Source of the DNA: Leptodactylus fallax | Taxonomy: Eukaryota > Chordata > Amphibia > Anura > Leptodactylidae | DNA: 64,000 bases | Assembly (NCBI GenBank): GCA_947044405.1 | Contig: CAMRHE010000115.1 | Location: 3,906,001-3,970,000, forward strand | Direction of reading: 5' to 3' | Shown: in pieces, positions 24,491-38,218 of the stretch | Numbering within the stretch: the first letter of the stretch is position 1 | How the letters are laid out: every line of letters starts with the position of its first letter | The notes under the pieces: model-generated | The model's database searches: none | What the model was told of the DNA's origin: nothing | What the model saw: the letters and a program-made list of their open reading frames with translations, nothing else | Position numbers and translations under genes: made by a program

Positions 24491-25912
24491 ATAGAAAATA
24501 GAAAACTGTCTAAAGGAGCTCATCCCAATAGCCAGAAGTGTAACGTTAGGCTCCTGGGTCCAACCTGAAATCTATAAGACTGGGTTCACATCTAACCTGG
24601 TGTCTGTCTGGTACAGATCCGACTAAAATAGCTTGATAACAAAGTCCTGCAAGCCCTGCTTTTTTGCCCGTCGATTTCAGTTAAAAAAAAAAACCAGCTA
24701 CCTAACAGACCCTATTATAGCTAATAGGGTCCCTCGGGCCCTGTTGGCATCCACTAACTTCATAGTCAGTTTGTCTGTTCTTCTGGTCCCCCAATAGGCC
24801 AGACAGGCACCCAGTGCTAATGTAAACTTAGTGTAATGAGCCCCACCTTGTGTCATTTAAAATAGTGGTATATTTTACGTAGTAGACAGTCCTTTGGGGC
24901 CCCCCGCAGGGTGCAAGGCTCAGTGGCGACTTCTACCACTGTACCCCCTATAGCAGAGATATTTTGTGTCTCAGTGTGCTCACCATTCAGGAACAGGCCC
25001 AGGTCCTTGCTCTCCATACTGCTAGCCTCTTAAGATGTCTTCTACTGGTGGCAGCTCCTTGCAGATCATTCCTCTTATCTTCAGGCCTGTCTTGAGCAGT
25101 AATGGTTGTTCTGGTCTCCACTTTAGTCATCATTACTTTTCTACATGAGGGCCATGCTTTGTAATATTTACCAGCCATGTTGCAGGGACAGGTCTGGTGA
25201 TGGGTATAACAATATCTGTAATATACTTCTTATATGTTATAAATTTCATGGTAGATGTTGTGAGGGAGGTTATTATGAGGTAGACACTCCTCAGCAGCTC
25301 TGACCTGCTAAGCTTGTGCACCAGTTTAGGCACAGCTGTGAATAGCAAACCACACCCATGATCCACCCCCTGTCAGCTACCCTTTTTTTTTTTTTTTTAA
25401 AGCACTAAATCCAAATTTGCCTGGGGCTGATGCTAAGTAGAGGGGAGTGGTTTGCTGTGTTTCCAGCAAAAACCACAATAGGGTACATATATCCAGCCAT
25501 TTGCCTCTTTGTTCTTGGATATCGTTACTTGCGCAAGGTTTACTACTCATTAACGCCTTTTTCTTTTTCCTTCCCCATTTTGAGATTTTTTTGGGGGAAA
25601 AGGGGGTATGGTTTACTTGAAATCCTTTTTTACGACACATTTACTGCGAGTATCTATTTTAAAGAGGCGCAAATACGCTCCAGTATATGGGCAGCGTAAA
25701 AAAGGCCGTCAAGTCATACAATATTGGAATTACTATTCACGAGGTAAGATTTATGCAAGATTTTAGATGCCCTTTTGAATTGGGGGCATGTAATGGTGAG
25801 ACAAAAAAAAAAAGCACAAAAATTGTGTAATGTGTGTTGTTTCATATTATTTGATGTGTCCCACAGACTTGGGGTATGGCAGCTGCATTTATATGAATTG
25901 TAGAAAACCCCT

Positions 25913-26252
25913 TGAGGCTAAGTTCCATGTAGTGAAACGCAGCAAAAAAATGGTGCGGTGGAAATACATTGTGGTTTTTTTTTCCGCAGCGTTTTTCATT
26001 GCATTTTCGCAGATTTTTCCTCTGTGGACTTTCTGCTCTTTATTATACCTATATGGAGAAAGCCATAGGTATAATTGACAAGTGTTTTTGAAAACGCAGC
26101 TTTTCTGCTGCAGATTTTTTTTTCTGCAATGTGTGGATGGGATTAGTCAGAATCCCATTCACTTTGCAGGTAATGTAAAAGACAGTGTTTTTTGCCACAG
26201 TGTTTCTACCATGGCAAAAACGCTGCATTTTCGCAACATGTGGCTTCAGCCT
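25913..26252. mobile_element. 'GGCTAAGGCC' MITE copy (start of cluster)
   Basis: Ends GAGGCTAAGTTCCATGTAG and CAACATGTGGCTTCAGCCTTAG. Contains inverted GATTAGTCAGAATCCCATTC and TATACCTATATGGAGAAAGC, in opposite orientation to the 22000 copy. Confidence 0.7.
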
Positions 26253-26398
26253 TAGGCAACATTGCTGAATACAGAGGTTTTTGTTGCAGATTTTGCTGCA
26301 GTTTTTTGAGCCACAGCCAGGAGTACTTCCGTTCCTTTTATAGCCATTCTTGGCTTTAGCTAAAAAAAAAAAACACAGCAAAATCTACATAAAAAAAA

Positions 26399-27113
26399 GG
26401 CTAAAGCCTAGGCCCCGTGTTGCGGAAAGCAGTTAAAAAAACACTGCAGCAAAAAATGCAGCAGAAACGCATCATATCTTTTCCCGTAGTGTTTTTCATT
26501 GTGTTTTTTCTCTGTGGTTTTCTTTCCTTATTAAATCTACAGTAATACCTCGTACATTCGCGAGGTTAGGGTCCAGAACCGATCGCGAGGAATCGCGAAT
26601 GTTTGGTACAAGCGCTTAGAAGCGCTTACAATGCCGATTTCTAATGTTTAACCCCTAAATATCAATAAACTTTACCCTACAGTACTGAACAGTATACTAA
26701 AGTATACTGTACAGTACTGTATATTAATACATTCATTCATTTTTCTTATACACTCACAGTAAAATGAAACTAATTACCGGGTACGTAACGAACAGGACGC
26801 TACTACCCAATAGCGAAGTGTTTTTTTTTAATTAAATTTCACAGATCTGAGAAAAAAAGAGCAAAATCTATATATGTTAGTTGCCAAAAAAATATCACGA
26901 ATCTGTGAATTCGCAAATTCGGAAACACGAGTGTACGAGGTATTACTGTATAGGGAAAACGCAAGCATTTCTCAGGTAAAATTGAGATGTTTTTGAAAAC
27001 ACAGCTTTTTCCCCTGCAAAGTGTGGATTAGACAGAATCTCATTGACTTTGCTGGTACTGGGAAACGCAGGAAAAATGCTGTGTTTTCGCAATATGGGGC
27101 CTTAGCCTTAGGC
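26399..27113. mobile_element. 'GGCTAAGGCC' MITE copy split by a Tigger-like insertion
   Basis: The left part begins at GGCTAAAGCCTAGGCCCC and the right part ends at ATATGGGGCCTTAGCC. The two halves join in sense when 26540-26948 is removed, with only one of the two flanking TAs retained. Confidence 0.7.
26540..26948. mobile_element. Tigger/pogo-like MITE
   Basis: Terminal inverted repeats CAGTAATACCTCGTACATTC and its inverse (GTACGAGGTATTACTG), flanked by TA on both sides (26538-26539, 26949-26950). The CAG...CTG ends, TA duplication and ACCTCG terminus resemble pogo/Tigger-derived MITEs. There is no transposase. It interrupts an older MITE. Confidence 0.8.
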
Positions 27114-27349
27114 TAGATTCTCACAAAAGAGATACAAAATGGCCATCTTGCACCTGATTTCACAGAACCCCCATACATTTCAGTGAATGGAGGGATACAT
27201 GAAACGGCCCGAAATAGGACATCATGACAATGGACCATCAAAATAATGGTCATGTAAATAGTCCCCAATTAGTCCCCATTCACTGCTGCTATGTGATGTC
27301 TGTTAATAAAATGTCACACAGCAATTATTCACTGTCGTGTAAATGTAGC

Positions 27350-27797
27350 CTTAAGCTAAGACCCCACGTTGTGGAAAAGCTTCTTTTTTTGTTGCAGATT
27401 TTAGTAGCCACTACTAGGTTTCGCAGAAAAAAACGCAGCAAAATCTGCAACACAAAGGCCAGGGACCCACGTGGTGTAAATGCCGCAATTTGCTCATGGT
27501 GGAGATGCCGTAGAAAAAAACGCAGTGTTTTACAGTCACAGCAAAGTGGATGGGATTCTAGTGATTCCCATCCCCACTTTGCGTTAAAATATGCGCTGTG
27601 GAAATCGCAGCATGTCAATTATACCTACGGAAACGCTGGTGGTTTCCCTATAGGTATAATTGAAGCAGAAAGTCCGCAGAGGAAAACGCTGCAAACTTTC
27701 TGTCAAAAGCACTGCGGGAAGAACCGCGATGTGCTGCCACCACGGTTTTTCCCGCAGCGCTTTTTTGCTACTGGACGCCACATGGGGCCTTAACCAA
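27350..27797. mobile_element. Compound 'GGCTAAGGCC' MITE copy
   Basis: Begins AAGCTAAGACCCCACGTTGT and ends CCACATGGGGCCTTAACC. A second internal start (GGCCAGGGACCCACGTGGTG near 27457) suggests one copy inserted in or fused to another. The 189-codon plus frame here is not a gene. Confidence 0.7.
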
Positions 27798-29000
27798 AAG
27801 TAGCGTTTCTGCAACGTGGGCCAGCAAAGGGAATGAGATTCTGATTACTCTCATCCACACACTGCAGAAAAAAAGAGCTGCCGGAAAAGCTCAGTTTTCA
27901 AAAATGTAGCATGTTAATTCTAACTGCGGAATGGCGAGCGTTCCCTATATATTGAATAAGGTAAGAAAAAAAAGCAGAGAAAAACACTCAAAAGCTCAAT
28001 GAAAAATGCTGTGGAAAAAAACCAAAGTGTTTTTGCTGCATTTTGCTATGTGCAGACTACTGCAGATTTTGCTGCAGTTTTTTGAGCCAAAGCCAGGAGA
28101 GGATTGAGCAGAAGGTAGAAGTATAAGAGCTTCCAGTATATTTCCCATTCCTTTTGTAGCACTCCTGGGTTTGGCTCAAAAAAAGCAGCAAAATCTACAA
28201 CAAAAGAATGTGCAGAAATGCAGTGGGGAAAAGCGCAGCAAAGTGAATGAGATTTTGTTTAATCTCATCCGCACATTGTAAAAAAAAAAAAAAAGCTATG
28301 GACAAGCTGCTTTTTCAAAAATGGGTGCATTTTTGTAAAATGTAGCATTTTACTTACGGAATTGCATGTGTTTTCTTATAAATTTAATACGGGAAAGGAA
28401 AGCATGGAAAAAAAACTGCAGCAAAAACTCAACGAAAAAGGGAGAAAAAAAACAAAACACATTTTTGCCGCATTTTTTATTTGTATTTTGCTATGTGGAG
28501 CCAGAGAATAAGGGGGCCAAATGATGCAGAAGAGCTGGGGTTTTTTTTTTTTATGCAGTTTTCTGAACCAAAGCCAGGAGTGGATTAGCAATAGCGAGAA
28601 GTCTATACATAAGAGCTTCCTTTATATTTCCTATTCATTTTTAAGCCATGCTAAAAAAAAAAAACAAAAACAAAAAAAACAGCAAAATCTGCAACAAGAA
28701 AAGCAGATTTTCTGCAACATTTTTCATTGTGATCTCCCACAGTTTTCCTGTGCGGACTTTCTGGCCCTATTATATCTATAAGGAAAACGCCAGCGTTTCC
28801 ATGGGTATAGTTGAAATGCTGCAATTTTCTAAAACGTGAATGTTTTTGAAAATGCAGCTTTACCGCTGTGGATTTGTTTTCTGCAACGTGTGGATGGGAT
28901 TAGCCAGAATCTCATCCACTTTGCAGGTACTGTAAAATGCAGTGTATTTTGCCATGGCCAAAACACTACATTTTCGCAATGTGGGGCCCCCCGGCCTAAA
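27798..29000. mobile_element. Tandem/nested cluster of 'GGCTAAGGCC' MITE copies
   Basis: At least three copies run together (about 27798-28060, 28060-28505 and 28505-29000). They alternate the CATCCACACATTGCAG signature with a hairpin subdomain: TTTTGCTGCAGTTTTTTGAG with CCAAAGCCAGG, and its inverse TTGGCTCAAAAAA. There is no coding capacity. Confidence 0.65.
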
Positions 29001-30040
29001 CCCAGCCTTCACATCAAGTCGTTTTTTTTTTTTTTTTATTATGTTGTATGACCTAATGTTGTCATATTCATGACAAAAATTCATGTCTGCGATGAGGAAT
29101 ATTTTTCCACTGTATATCGAGCAAAAAAAATATTCACACATAACTGAATTTTTGCAGGGCAATGCAGTATTTATTGCATTATCCAGAGGTTACATTGTAA
29201 AGAAAGGGGTTTAAAGCAGAGAAATTTTTTTTAAAAAGTACTCATAATGGGTTATAAAAATATGTAACCAGTGATTGGCCACATATTTGAGTCTATATTT
29301 CAGTCCTGATTTCCAGGAGGCTGGCCCCGCTTTCAACTTTGGCATTGCAAAGGTGACATGCTATATGTATACCTAGTCTAAGGCCATGTTCACATGCAAC
29401 AGATAATCTACACCAAAAACAGACAGAAAAGTATAGTATAATGCAAGGAAACTGAGTCTTAAAACCCCATTCACATGCTGCAGAAAGATCCTTGAAATGT
29501 ATTATCAGAATTTATAAAAGGTTACAATAATTCACATGGACATATGAAAAATCATTTGCAAGAAAGGACAATGTTACATACATCATATCATGTCTATATG
29601 TCCGTGGCGGAGACAGACCTGGAGAAAATTCTCTCAAAGTCCACAATTGGGATTGGAGCAGGACATGCTGCAATGTGTTTCACATGGACTGTGTGAATTA
29701 CAGCATGGACTACTGTGTGCATACCGTAGTAGACACGGTCAGTACACAGATCAGAACTAGAGCCATCTTAAAAGAGCTCTAGGTCTATTTCTCAGGGAGG
29801 GTCTCATTTGGAGAGCTGTGCACTAGTTGTTTAAATGATTAGTGCAAGACTCAGTACTGCCCCCTTCTGGACAGCTGAAATGTGCTTGTGTCTATGAAGG
29901 TTAGAAACCAGAGTGGCTGCAAGAGGGTGAGATTTGTAACTTATGTCCCTGGGGAAGGAGGGGAAGATGTGTAGGGTTTATTATATATGGGTAATACTGG
30001 TATGAAATGTGTATTGTTATATTAGTATGGTGTTCACAGT
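29001..30040. other. No gene recognised
   Basis: AT-rich intergenic DNA. At 29978-30032 it contains a TATTAGTAT/GGGTAATACTGGTAT motif that recurs on the other side of the Tc1 remnant (from 30957). Confidence 0.4.
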
Positions 30041-30044
30041 AGGT

Positions 30045-30957
30045 ATGGTGTTCTTTGGATGCAACTCAGCATTCACTCTCCTCCAAACATGACAAGTTGT
30101 GTTTCTACCAAACAGTTCTACTTTGGTTTCATCTGACCATATGACATTCTCCCAATACTCTTCTGGAACAACCAAATGCTCTCTAGCAAACTTCAGACGG
30201 GCCCGGATATGTATTGGCTTAAGCAGGGGGACACGTCTGGCACTGCAGGATCTGAGTCCCTGGCGGCGTAGTGTGTTACTGACGGTAGCCTTTGTTACAT
30301 TAGTCCCAGCTTTCTGCAGGTCAGTCACTAGGTCCCCCCGTGTGGTTCTGGGATTTTTGCTCACCGTTCTTGTGATCATTTTGACCCCACGGGGTGAGAT
30401 CTTGCGTGGAGCCCCTGATCAAGGGAGATTATCAGTGGTCTTGTATGTCTTCCATTTTCTAATTATTGCTCCCACAGTTGATTTCTTCACACCAGGCTGC
30501 TTGCCTATTATAGATTCAGTCTTCCCAGCCTGGTGCAGGTCTACAATTTTGTTTCTGGTGTCCTTCCACAGCTCTTTGGTCATCATAGTGGAGTTTGGAG
30601 TGTGACTGTTTGAGGTTGTGGACAGGTGTCTTTTATACTGATAACAATGTCAAACAGGTGCCATTACTACAGGTAATGAGTGGAGGACAGAGGAGCCTCT
30701 TAAAGAAGAAGTTACAGGTCTGTGAGGGCCAGAAATCTTGCTTGTTTGTAGGTGACCAAATACTTATTTTCCACCATAATTTGCAAATAAATTCTTAAAA
30801 AATCAGACAATGTGATTTTCTAGATATGTTTTCTCATTTTGTCTCTCATAGTTGAGGTCTACCTATAATGTCAATTACAGGCCGGCCTCATCTTTTTAAG
30901 TGGGAGAACTTGCACAATTGGTGGCTGACTAAATACTTTTTTTTTCCCCACTGTAGT
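30045..30957 (-). mobile_element. Truncated Tc1-like transposon with dead transposase
   Basis: The right terminus is typical of Tc1 elements (CTCATCTTTTTAAGTGGGAG, ACTAAATACTTTTTT, CCCCACTGTA). On the minus strand a transposase starts near 30585 ([13 protein letters not shown]), with helix-turn-helix blocks and the first catalytic Asp in WSDET. An in-frame TGA interrupts it near 30420, probably from CpG decay of CGA. The element stops abruptly after the NTIPTV block (about 30045), so the second Asp, the Glu and the left terminal repeat are missing. Confidence 0.88.
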
Positions 30958-31587
30958 ATTATTTATGGGTAATACTGGTATAGTATTAGTACTGTTATAT
31001 TACTATTAGTATAGTTATTGAATATAGTATTGTTTATGGTAACCTGGAGGGTGATGGGCAGCAATTGCTGTAAGCATCCATGTTATTTATGATGCTCTCC
31101 TGACAGATGGTAGTCTATGACTATACAACTATTGTATCACATCCATATGGGAGTCTGTGTGAACTATGGACTAGGATGTAGTGAGACAACCACAAAGTTT
31201 TATTGACTTATTATTGCCACAGAAGATTGTATTTGCTTATGTTAATCCCTGCTCAGAGGCAGATGACGGCGTTATGACTGCCACTAAGGAAACTAGATTA
31301 ATATTCCTATGGCAAGAATTGATTGTAGTTGTTGCCGGGCAACAGAGCAGCGTGAGTTATTATGACACAGTCGGCTTCACTTATACACTGTCCTTTATTT
31401 ACCACCCTGCAGATAGAGAGTCAGAGGAACAAATGTACGGCTAGCTTCACATCTCGTTTTTATCTCATGGATACGCGTGACACATCCGTTACACGGATGC
31501 CATACAGTGGCATCTGTCACCAAGATAGGGTTCTATTATAAAGAAAAAAAAAAATGTAAAAACCTCATTTGTCCCCACGTTTATTAA

Positions 31588-32080
31588 GGCTGAGGCCCCA
31601 TGTTGCAAAAACGCAGTGTTTTGGCCACGGCAGAAACGCCGCAACAAAAAAATGCTGCATTTTACCTGCAAAGTGGATGAGAGTCTGGCTAATCCCATCC
31701 ACACGTTGCAGAAAAAAATCTGCATCAGAAAAGCTGCGTTTTCAAACACTATTGCGTTTTTGAAAGTCGCAGAATGTCAATTATACCTACGGAAACGCTG
31801 GGGTTTTCTGTATAGGTATAATAGAGGCAGAAAGTCCGCTGAGGCTTTTTTTGGCTGCTGCTCAAACATAGTGAGAAAAATAATACTGCGTTTTACAGTA
31901 CCAGCAAACAGGTGAAGGGGAAAAAAATAGCTGCAGAAAGGCTGCGGTTTCTTAACATGTGCGTTTTTAAAAAACACAACATATTAATTTCATCCGTGGA
32001 ATCACAAGCGTTTTTCCTATACATTAAATAGGGGAAGGAAAAACACTGCAGAAAAAAAGCAACGTTTTCTTGCATATCGA
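31588..32080. mobile_element. 'GGCTAAGGCC' MITE copies (two, adjoining)
   Basis: The first copy (31588-31870) starts AAGGCTGAGGCCCCATGTTG and contains AATCCCATCCACACGTTGCAG and TATAGGTATAATAG. A second, partial copy (31870-32080) follows. The 5' half resembles other family members closely. Confidence 0.65.
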
Positions 32081-32284
32081 GATGAAACCAGCAGGGCCCT
32101 GCAAAACAACGCAAGATACTCTGAATAGGGGCTGAGCTGACAAGGTGCAGCACGGTCACTACACCGCTGCTATCCTCTGTACACTGTGTTTCAAACATCT
32201 ACCCTCAATGACCTATCTTAAGAAAAGGCCAGCAACATCCAACCTGGGATAACTTCTTAAAGCTAAAACCAAACATAGTAGCTA

Positions 32285-32475
32285 ACAAAAAATGCGGAGG
32301 AAAAAAACACGGTACATTTTTCATTGCAATTTTCTCCCTTTATGAGGCGTTTCCACAGCTAAAATTGACATGCTGCGTTTTTGGAAACGAAGCTTTACTG
32401 CAGCGTTTTTTTCCTGCAAAGTGTGGGAATCATTAATCTTTTTTTTTTCTGTTGTTTCCACAATGAGGGGCCTTA
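32285..32475. repeat. Partial 'GGCTAAGGCC' MITE copy
   Basis: Contains AAATTGACATGCTGCGTTTTT and ends near AATGAGGGGCCTTAG. It is truncated compared with full copies. Confidence 0.5.
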
Positions 32476-32799
32476 GTCTCAGTGTGAAAAGGGCGTTAAA
32501 CCATCCCTTGTAGTAGCACTTCACTTTATGGAGACTTCTGTAAGATTAGTGGGAAGATTTACTACATAAAATATGACATGTCATTCGGTGGTTTCACCTC
32601 TCCCAATACAAGTTTTAGGTGCTTTCCATGGAATGATTCATGCAGTGATATCTGCTATTGTCAGGTGTGGACCAGGGTTACAGACCTACTTAGTGCATAA
32701 CCTCTAACTGCTCCTACAGTACAAAAAACAAGAATACATTTCCACTTTTTTTTTTATTTTTAATTGTCACCATAGGGCTGTTATGGCGTCACTTGGTGG

Positions 32800-33729
<930 letters not shown>

Positions 33730-34099
33730 CATGTAACTTACAACGTGCTGATCCCTATCTAAAAGTGTAGGGACAATATAACATATAGCTTTCACTACAT
33801 GGAAACTATTCAGAAATGGCACTGTCTTTATGACTTGTGCTGAGATTGTGGCAGTCACACCACCTAGTGCCTTAATAGGACATACTTGTAATATTAAGGA
33901 TATGGCAACAAGACAATTTTGCCTGCAACTTCGCATGACCGAAAAATCGCTGGGTCACCTTGTGACTCTTTAGAAATGATAGTGAATGGAGTCACATTGC
34001 AACCCCAAGTGTACTGCGGCTGCAACTTCAAGTTGAACATTGTTTGACTTTTTTGCAACTAGAAGTTAGTACAGTTGAAAAAAAAAGACATATGTCCAT

Positions 34100-34680
34100 C
34101 AAGATCAACCAGGGGAAGAGAAACGTCATGACAGTCTATACATTTCCATAACCATCAATGCTATTTTTTTCTAAAAATATATCTGATCCTTTTCTGTAGT
34201 TGTGCCCAGATCCTGGGTAGGCTATTCCACAGATTCACAGTCCTTAGAGTGAAGAAGCCTTGTCAGCTCCTGGGATTAAACCCTTTTTTTCCGCCAGATG
34301 GAGAGTGCCCCCTTGTCTTTTGAGAGGATTTTACATGTAACAGCTTTTCCCCATATTTCTTGTATGGCCCATATAGGTTTATCATATCTCCCCTTAAACG
34401 TCTCTTCTCCAGACTAAACATATTTAACTCCTTTAGTCTTTCGTCATAACGGAGGTCCTTCATGCCCCTTATCAGTTTTGTGGTCCTCTACTGACTCTTT
34501 ACCAACTCTAAGATATCCTATTTATTGGTTCCCAGAACTGAACTGCATAATCCAGATAAGGCCGCACCAATGACTTATAAAGTGGTAACATTACATCCCT
34601 GTCCCGTGAGCCCATACCCCTTTTAATACATAATATACTACTGGCCTTAGAAGCAGCCAATTGACATTGCATGGCTTAGT
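34100..34680 (-). mobile_element. CR1-like LINE tail fragment
   Basis: The minus strand encodes MKDLRYDERLKELNMFSLEK followed by RRLRGDMINLY (34463-34360). This matches the C-terminal region I know from CR1-type LINE reverse transcriptases of birds, reptiles and amphibians. The flanking text is the matching degraded coding DNA, with frameshifts and stops. Confidence 0.7.
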
Positions 34681-35021
34681 ATATGTACCACATTGGGCAA
34701 GATACATGTAGACTGGCATCAATTGTCAATCTTCATATCCCCTGCACCGGCGAAGGGTATACCTCTTCATAAATCAGACACACCCTCCACTGGGCCGTGC
34801 ACCTGCAATGAAATGTAGGCTAACTTGCAGTTAGAGTATCACTGCACCCCCATACATGAAAGTGGCATGGGCAGTGCAAAATCCAATTGGCACAAAAAAG
34901 TGTGACTATGCTTTGTAGGGCAGAAAATTGGCATGCAAGGCATAATAAATCTGCCCAATTGACTTCTGTTGTGACGGGGTGTCAGTTTTTCACTGAGTGC
35001 CTGGAGCCTTATATCTGCAGG

Positions 35022-35245
35022 CTAAGGCCCCATGTAGCGGGCTGCAGCAAAAAAAAATAAATAAAAAAGCGCCGAGGGAAAAACTGTGGCAGCAACGCAT
35101 TTGTTTTTTTTTTTTCCATAGGGCTTTTCACAAAGTCCACAGAGGTTTCCTCTGAGGACTTTCTGCTTACAGTATACCTATAGAGAAACTGCTGGTGTTT
35201 CCGTAGGTATAATTGATATGCTGCGATTTCCAAAACCGCAATGGT
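35022..35245. mobile_element. 'GGCTAAGGCC' MITE, 5' part
   Basis: Begins GGCTAAGGCCCCATGTAGCG and contains AAAGTCCACAGAGG and TAGGTATAATTGATATGCTG. The other end is missing. Confidence 0.65.
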
Positions 35246-35909
35246 TTCCCTACTTTGCATAGTCGAGTGAAGATCGACCATGCATGTTATTGCTCCATTC
35301 AACTGCTATGGAACCAGCTTGAACTGAACCAATTTCTGCAACAAACCAGTTCAGTGTGAATATACTCCAACTCCTATGGAAGGGGTCTACTGTCGTCCCT
35401 TCTTGTAGTATGAGAAGGATGACAAAAGGACTTTACTGGTTAGTTTTTATAATTTTTTTTTTTTTTTTTAAGATGTAAATGTTCTTTCAGACCTAGGTGG
35501 TACACCAGATTCAAAGGAGATTTTGCTATTGGATATGAAACTAACAGTAAATCAGTGGAGGACACCCAACATTCCTATAATAAAAAGGACTACCTGGTCT
35601 ACCAAAGTACACCATCCCACGGTTTACAAAGCAATCTTGGATGCGCCGAAACATCCCCTTTCTTGGGATATAATGGGGTGAAAACTCCTATATGGCTATG
35701 TGTGTCAGATCTGCTGCAGAATTCCTGAGCAGCTGGACCCAATCTTTCAACCTTTGCATGCCAATCTGTGGGACAACATAAGGCAATAATAGACATGCTG
35801 AGTGTTCAAAACCCGCAGTGTAGAGTGTCTCGTTTGTCTCTGCAGTGTATGAATCGGATTTCTTTAAATCCCAGCCCCTACACTGCTATTAGTATTCAAT
35901 ATGTACCTA

Positions 35910-36203
35910 AGGCCAGGGCCCTACGTGGCGTAAACACCTTATAGTCCTTGCAAAGTATCTAGCGAATCCCATCCACACATTGCAGAAATATACATGCAGC
36001 GGAAATGCTGCGATTTCCAAAAAGTCGCAGCATGTCAACTATACCTACGGAAACACTGGGGTTTTCCGTATAGGTATAATAGGGGCAGAAAGTCCAGAGT
36101 TTTCCTTCCTTTACTTTCTGTGGAAAACGCTGCGGAAAAAAAAACAATGTTTTTCCGATGCGTTTTTTTGGCTGCGGCTTGCTATGTAGAGCCTTAGCCT
36201 GAA
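35910..36203. mobile_element. 'GGCTAAGGCC' MITE copy
   Basis: Begins AAGGCCAGGGCCCTACGTGG and ends GCTATGTAGAGCCTTAGCC. Contains AATCCCATCCACACATTGCAG and TATAGGTATAATAGGGGCAG. Confidence 0.7.
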
Positions 36204-37096
36204 CTTGAGTTGTGTCCATATCTTAAAACAAGCATCCTTTCAGTTTGCATTACCACATTTTCCACCGAGCTGATGGGAATTTGCTATTTTGCCTTTATTC
36301 TTAGAGTATTGGAAACAATAAAGCTTTAACGTTAATATTACACAGAACTCAAGCCTTTTAATACATCATTCATGTTCTTGTCAGACTGACATGGTGTCAT
36401 TTCCACTTGTGAAGGCATAAATCCAGCAACAGAAAGAAAAGTATAACATTAGACACACAAATTTAAGAGATGAACATTGAAACCTGTCTCCGGCCTAGTT
36501 TAGGCAAAATGGCCTAAAAGCCTCTGATGCTGGGTCACCAAAGCTCATGGATTGGAGAAATCAGTAGTAACAGCAGCATACAGGCTCTTGTGATACATAC
36601 ACAAAAAAAAAAAAACATACAGTACATGTATACAACAGACATGCAAGAGTGAGAGAGATGGAACGTACATCCATCCCGGGGGAACTTAACTCCCGACAAC
36701 GCCGTGCCTAGTAACTGTGGGAGCCACCATTTTATTAGCTGAAAATACTCTAGCTGATAAGGCTTGAACATTGTGCCAATGCTTTCCTCATGGACACGCT
36801 AATTTGGAAAGGGGGCACATGCAAAAAATATGAAACTATGGAAACTAAAACCTGCTGGGTGGAATCTGATCGGTTGCAATGGGCACACGTTTTGACACCA
36901 CTAGGCTCATTTATGTAAACCTTCTAACAGTATAAGTCGCCATTTTGCCCATAGCAGCCAATGTGCACTCAGCTTTCATTTCTTAAGACTGTTCTTGGAA
37001 AAGGAAAGCTTAGCTGGGATTGGTCAGTATAGACAACCAGGCCAGTTTTTCTGTTCTAATAAATGGGGCTCACTAGTGTGTTACTATCTACAGACA
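36204..37096. other. No gene recognised
   Basis: Unremarkable intergenic DNA downstream of DUSP11. No element ends or conserved frames were seen. Confidence 0.4.
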
Positions 37097-37475
37097 TCCT
37101 TAAAAAGGACCTTTCACTACCTCCAGTTCTTAACATCTGTTAATAGGTGCAGCTCCACTGATTCCAAAGTAGTTGGAATTTTTCCTCTAGCCCCCACCGT
37201 TCTTGAGCAATAAGTGTAGTAAGTTTTGGTGCCTGATATGCTACTTAGGCTCTGTATGGTCAGGAAGGCCGTATCAGACAGGAGCAGGAAGGGGGTGTGA
37301 CTTGACCGCCCCCGACAGTACAGAGCCTAAATAGAATATCAGGTGCCAAAACATAGCACTTATTGCTCAGGAACAGTGGGGGCTAGAGAGAAAAATTCCA
37401 ACTGTGCCAGAATCGGAGCCTACTGAATGATACAAAGAGCTGGAGGAGTTAGATGGTGAAAGGTCCTCTTTGAAG
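37097..37475. mobile_element. 'AAAGGACCTTTCA' inverted-repeat element
   Basis: The left end AAAAAGGACCTTTCACTACC and right end GGTGAAAGGTCCTCTTTG are inverted repeats. The arms share TGGAATTTTTC, CCCCCACCGTTC, GCAATAAGTG and TAGGCTCTGTA. It has the same termini as the exon-carrying element at 40955-41717. Confidence 0.75.
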
Positions 37476-38218
37476 ATTAGACTATAGTCTGAGGTGGAAT
37501 GACCACCAAGCTGCACGGTGCCCCAAAGTGTGATGACTGACATACTTATTGCTAGGGAAAAACTTCCTAGCATACAATCTTCAAAACAACTACAAGTCTA
37601 TTTTTAAAGGTGTAGTGCAAGATTAGAAAAAACTAATTTCTACTCAGGAAGTGACCTGTCCATTGCTCACATGGCCACGCTACAGCTCATTCCCATTCAT
37701 TTTAACGTCACTGAGCTGTTGCATTGCCATGTGACCATTGGACATGAAGTACTTCCTTAGCAGACAAAATCAGCCATGTTTTCTAATCCCGCACAACCCT
37801 TTTAATGCTTTGTTCACAATGCGGTTGTATTTTATGTTAAATGGAAACCACAACACTCTGCCACTGGTGCCGAACAGACATTGAATTATGAGGAGTTCAG
37901 CCAGGCTCCATCATAGTTCCTGTGATTTTGATAGGAAGAACAGTACTACATGTAATGCTCCAATGGTCCCTCTAATCTTTACCTTCCTGGTGCGATGACA
38001 TAGCATAGATCTACATGACTGCTGGAGCCAGTCCCCGACTTAAGCAGTCATTTGCTCTATATGCAACACGAAGCATGGCACAGGTTTGGTTTCCATCAAT
38101 CATGTGGATGTATGGCACATTACTCTTCCAGAAAATATATAAACTGCAGGGACCATCAGCATTCGATCAGCTTTCAAGCGTAATGGTTGGTTGTTTTTCC
38201 AAAAAATGTTAAATTTCC

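Noticed and set aside
27224..27793. 189-codon plus-strand open frame
   Set aside because: Entirely inside an inverted-repeat element whose other copies encode unrelated, broken frames.
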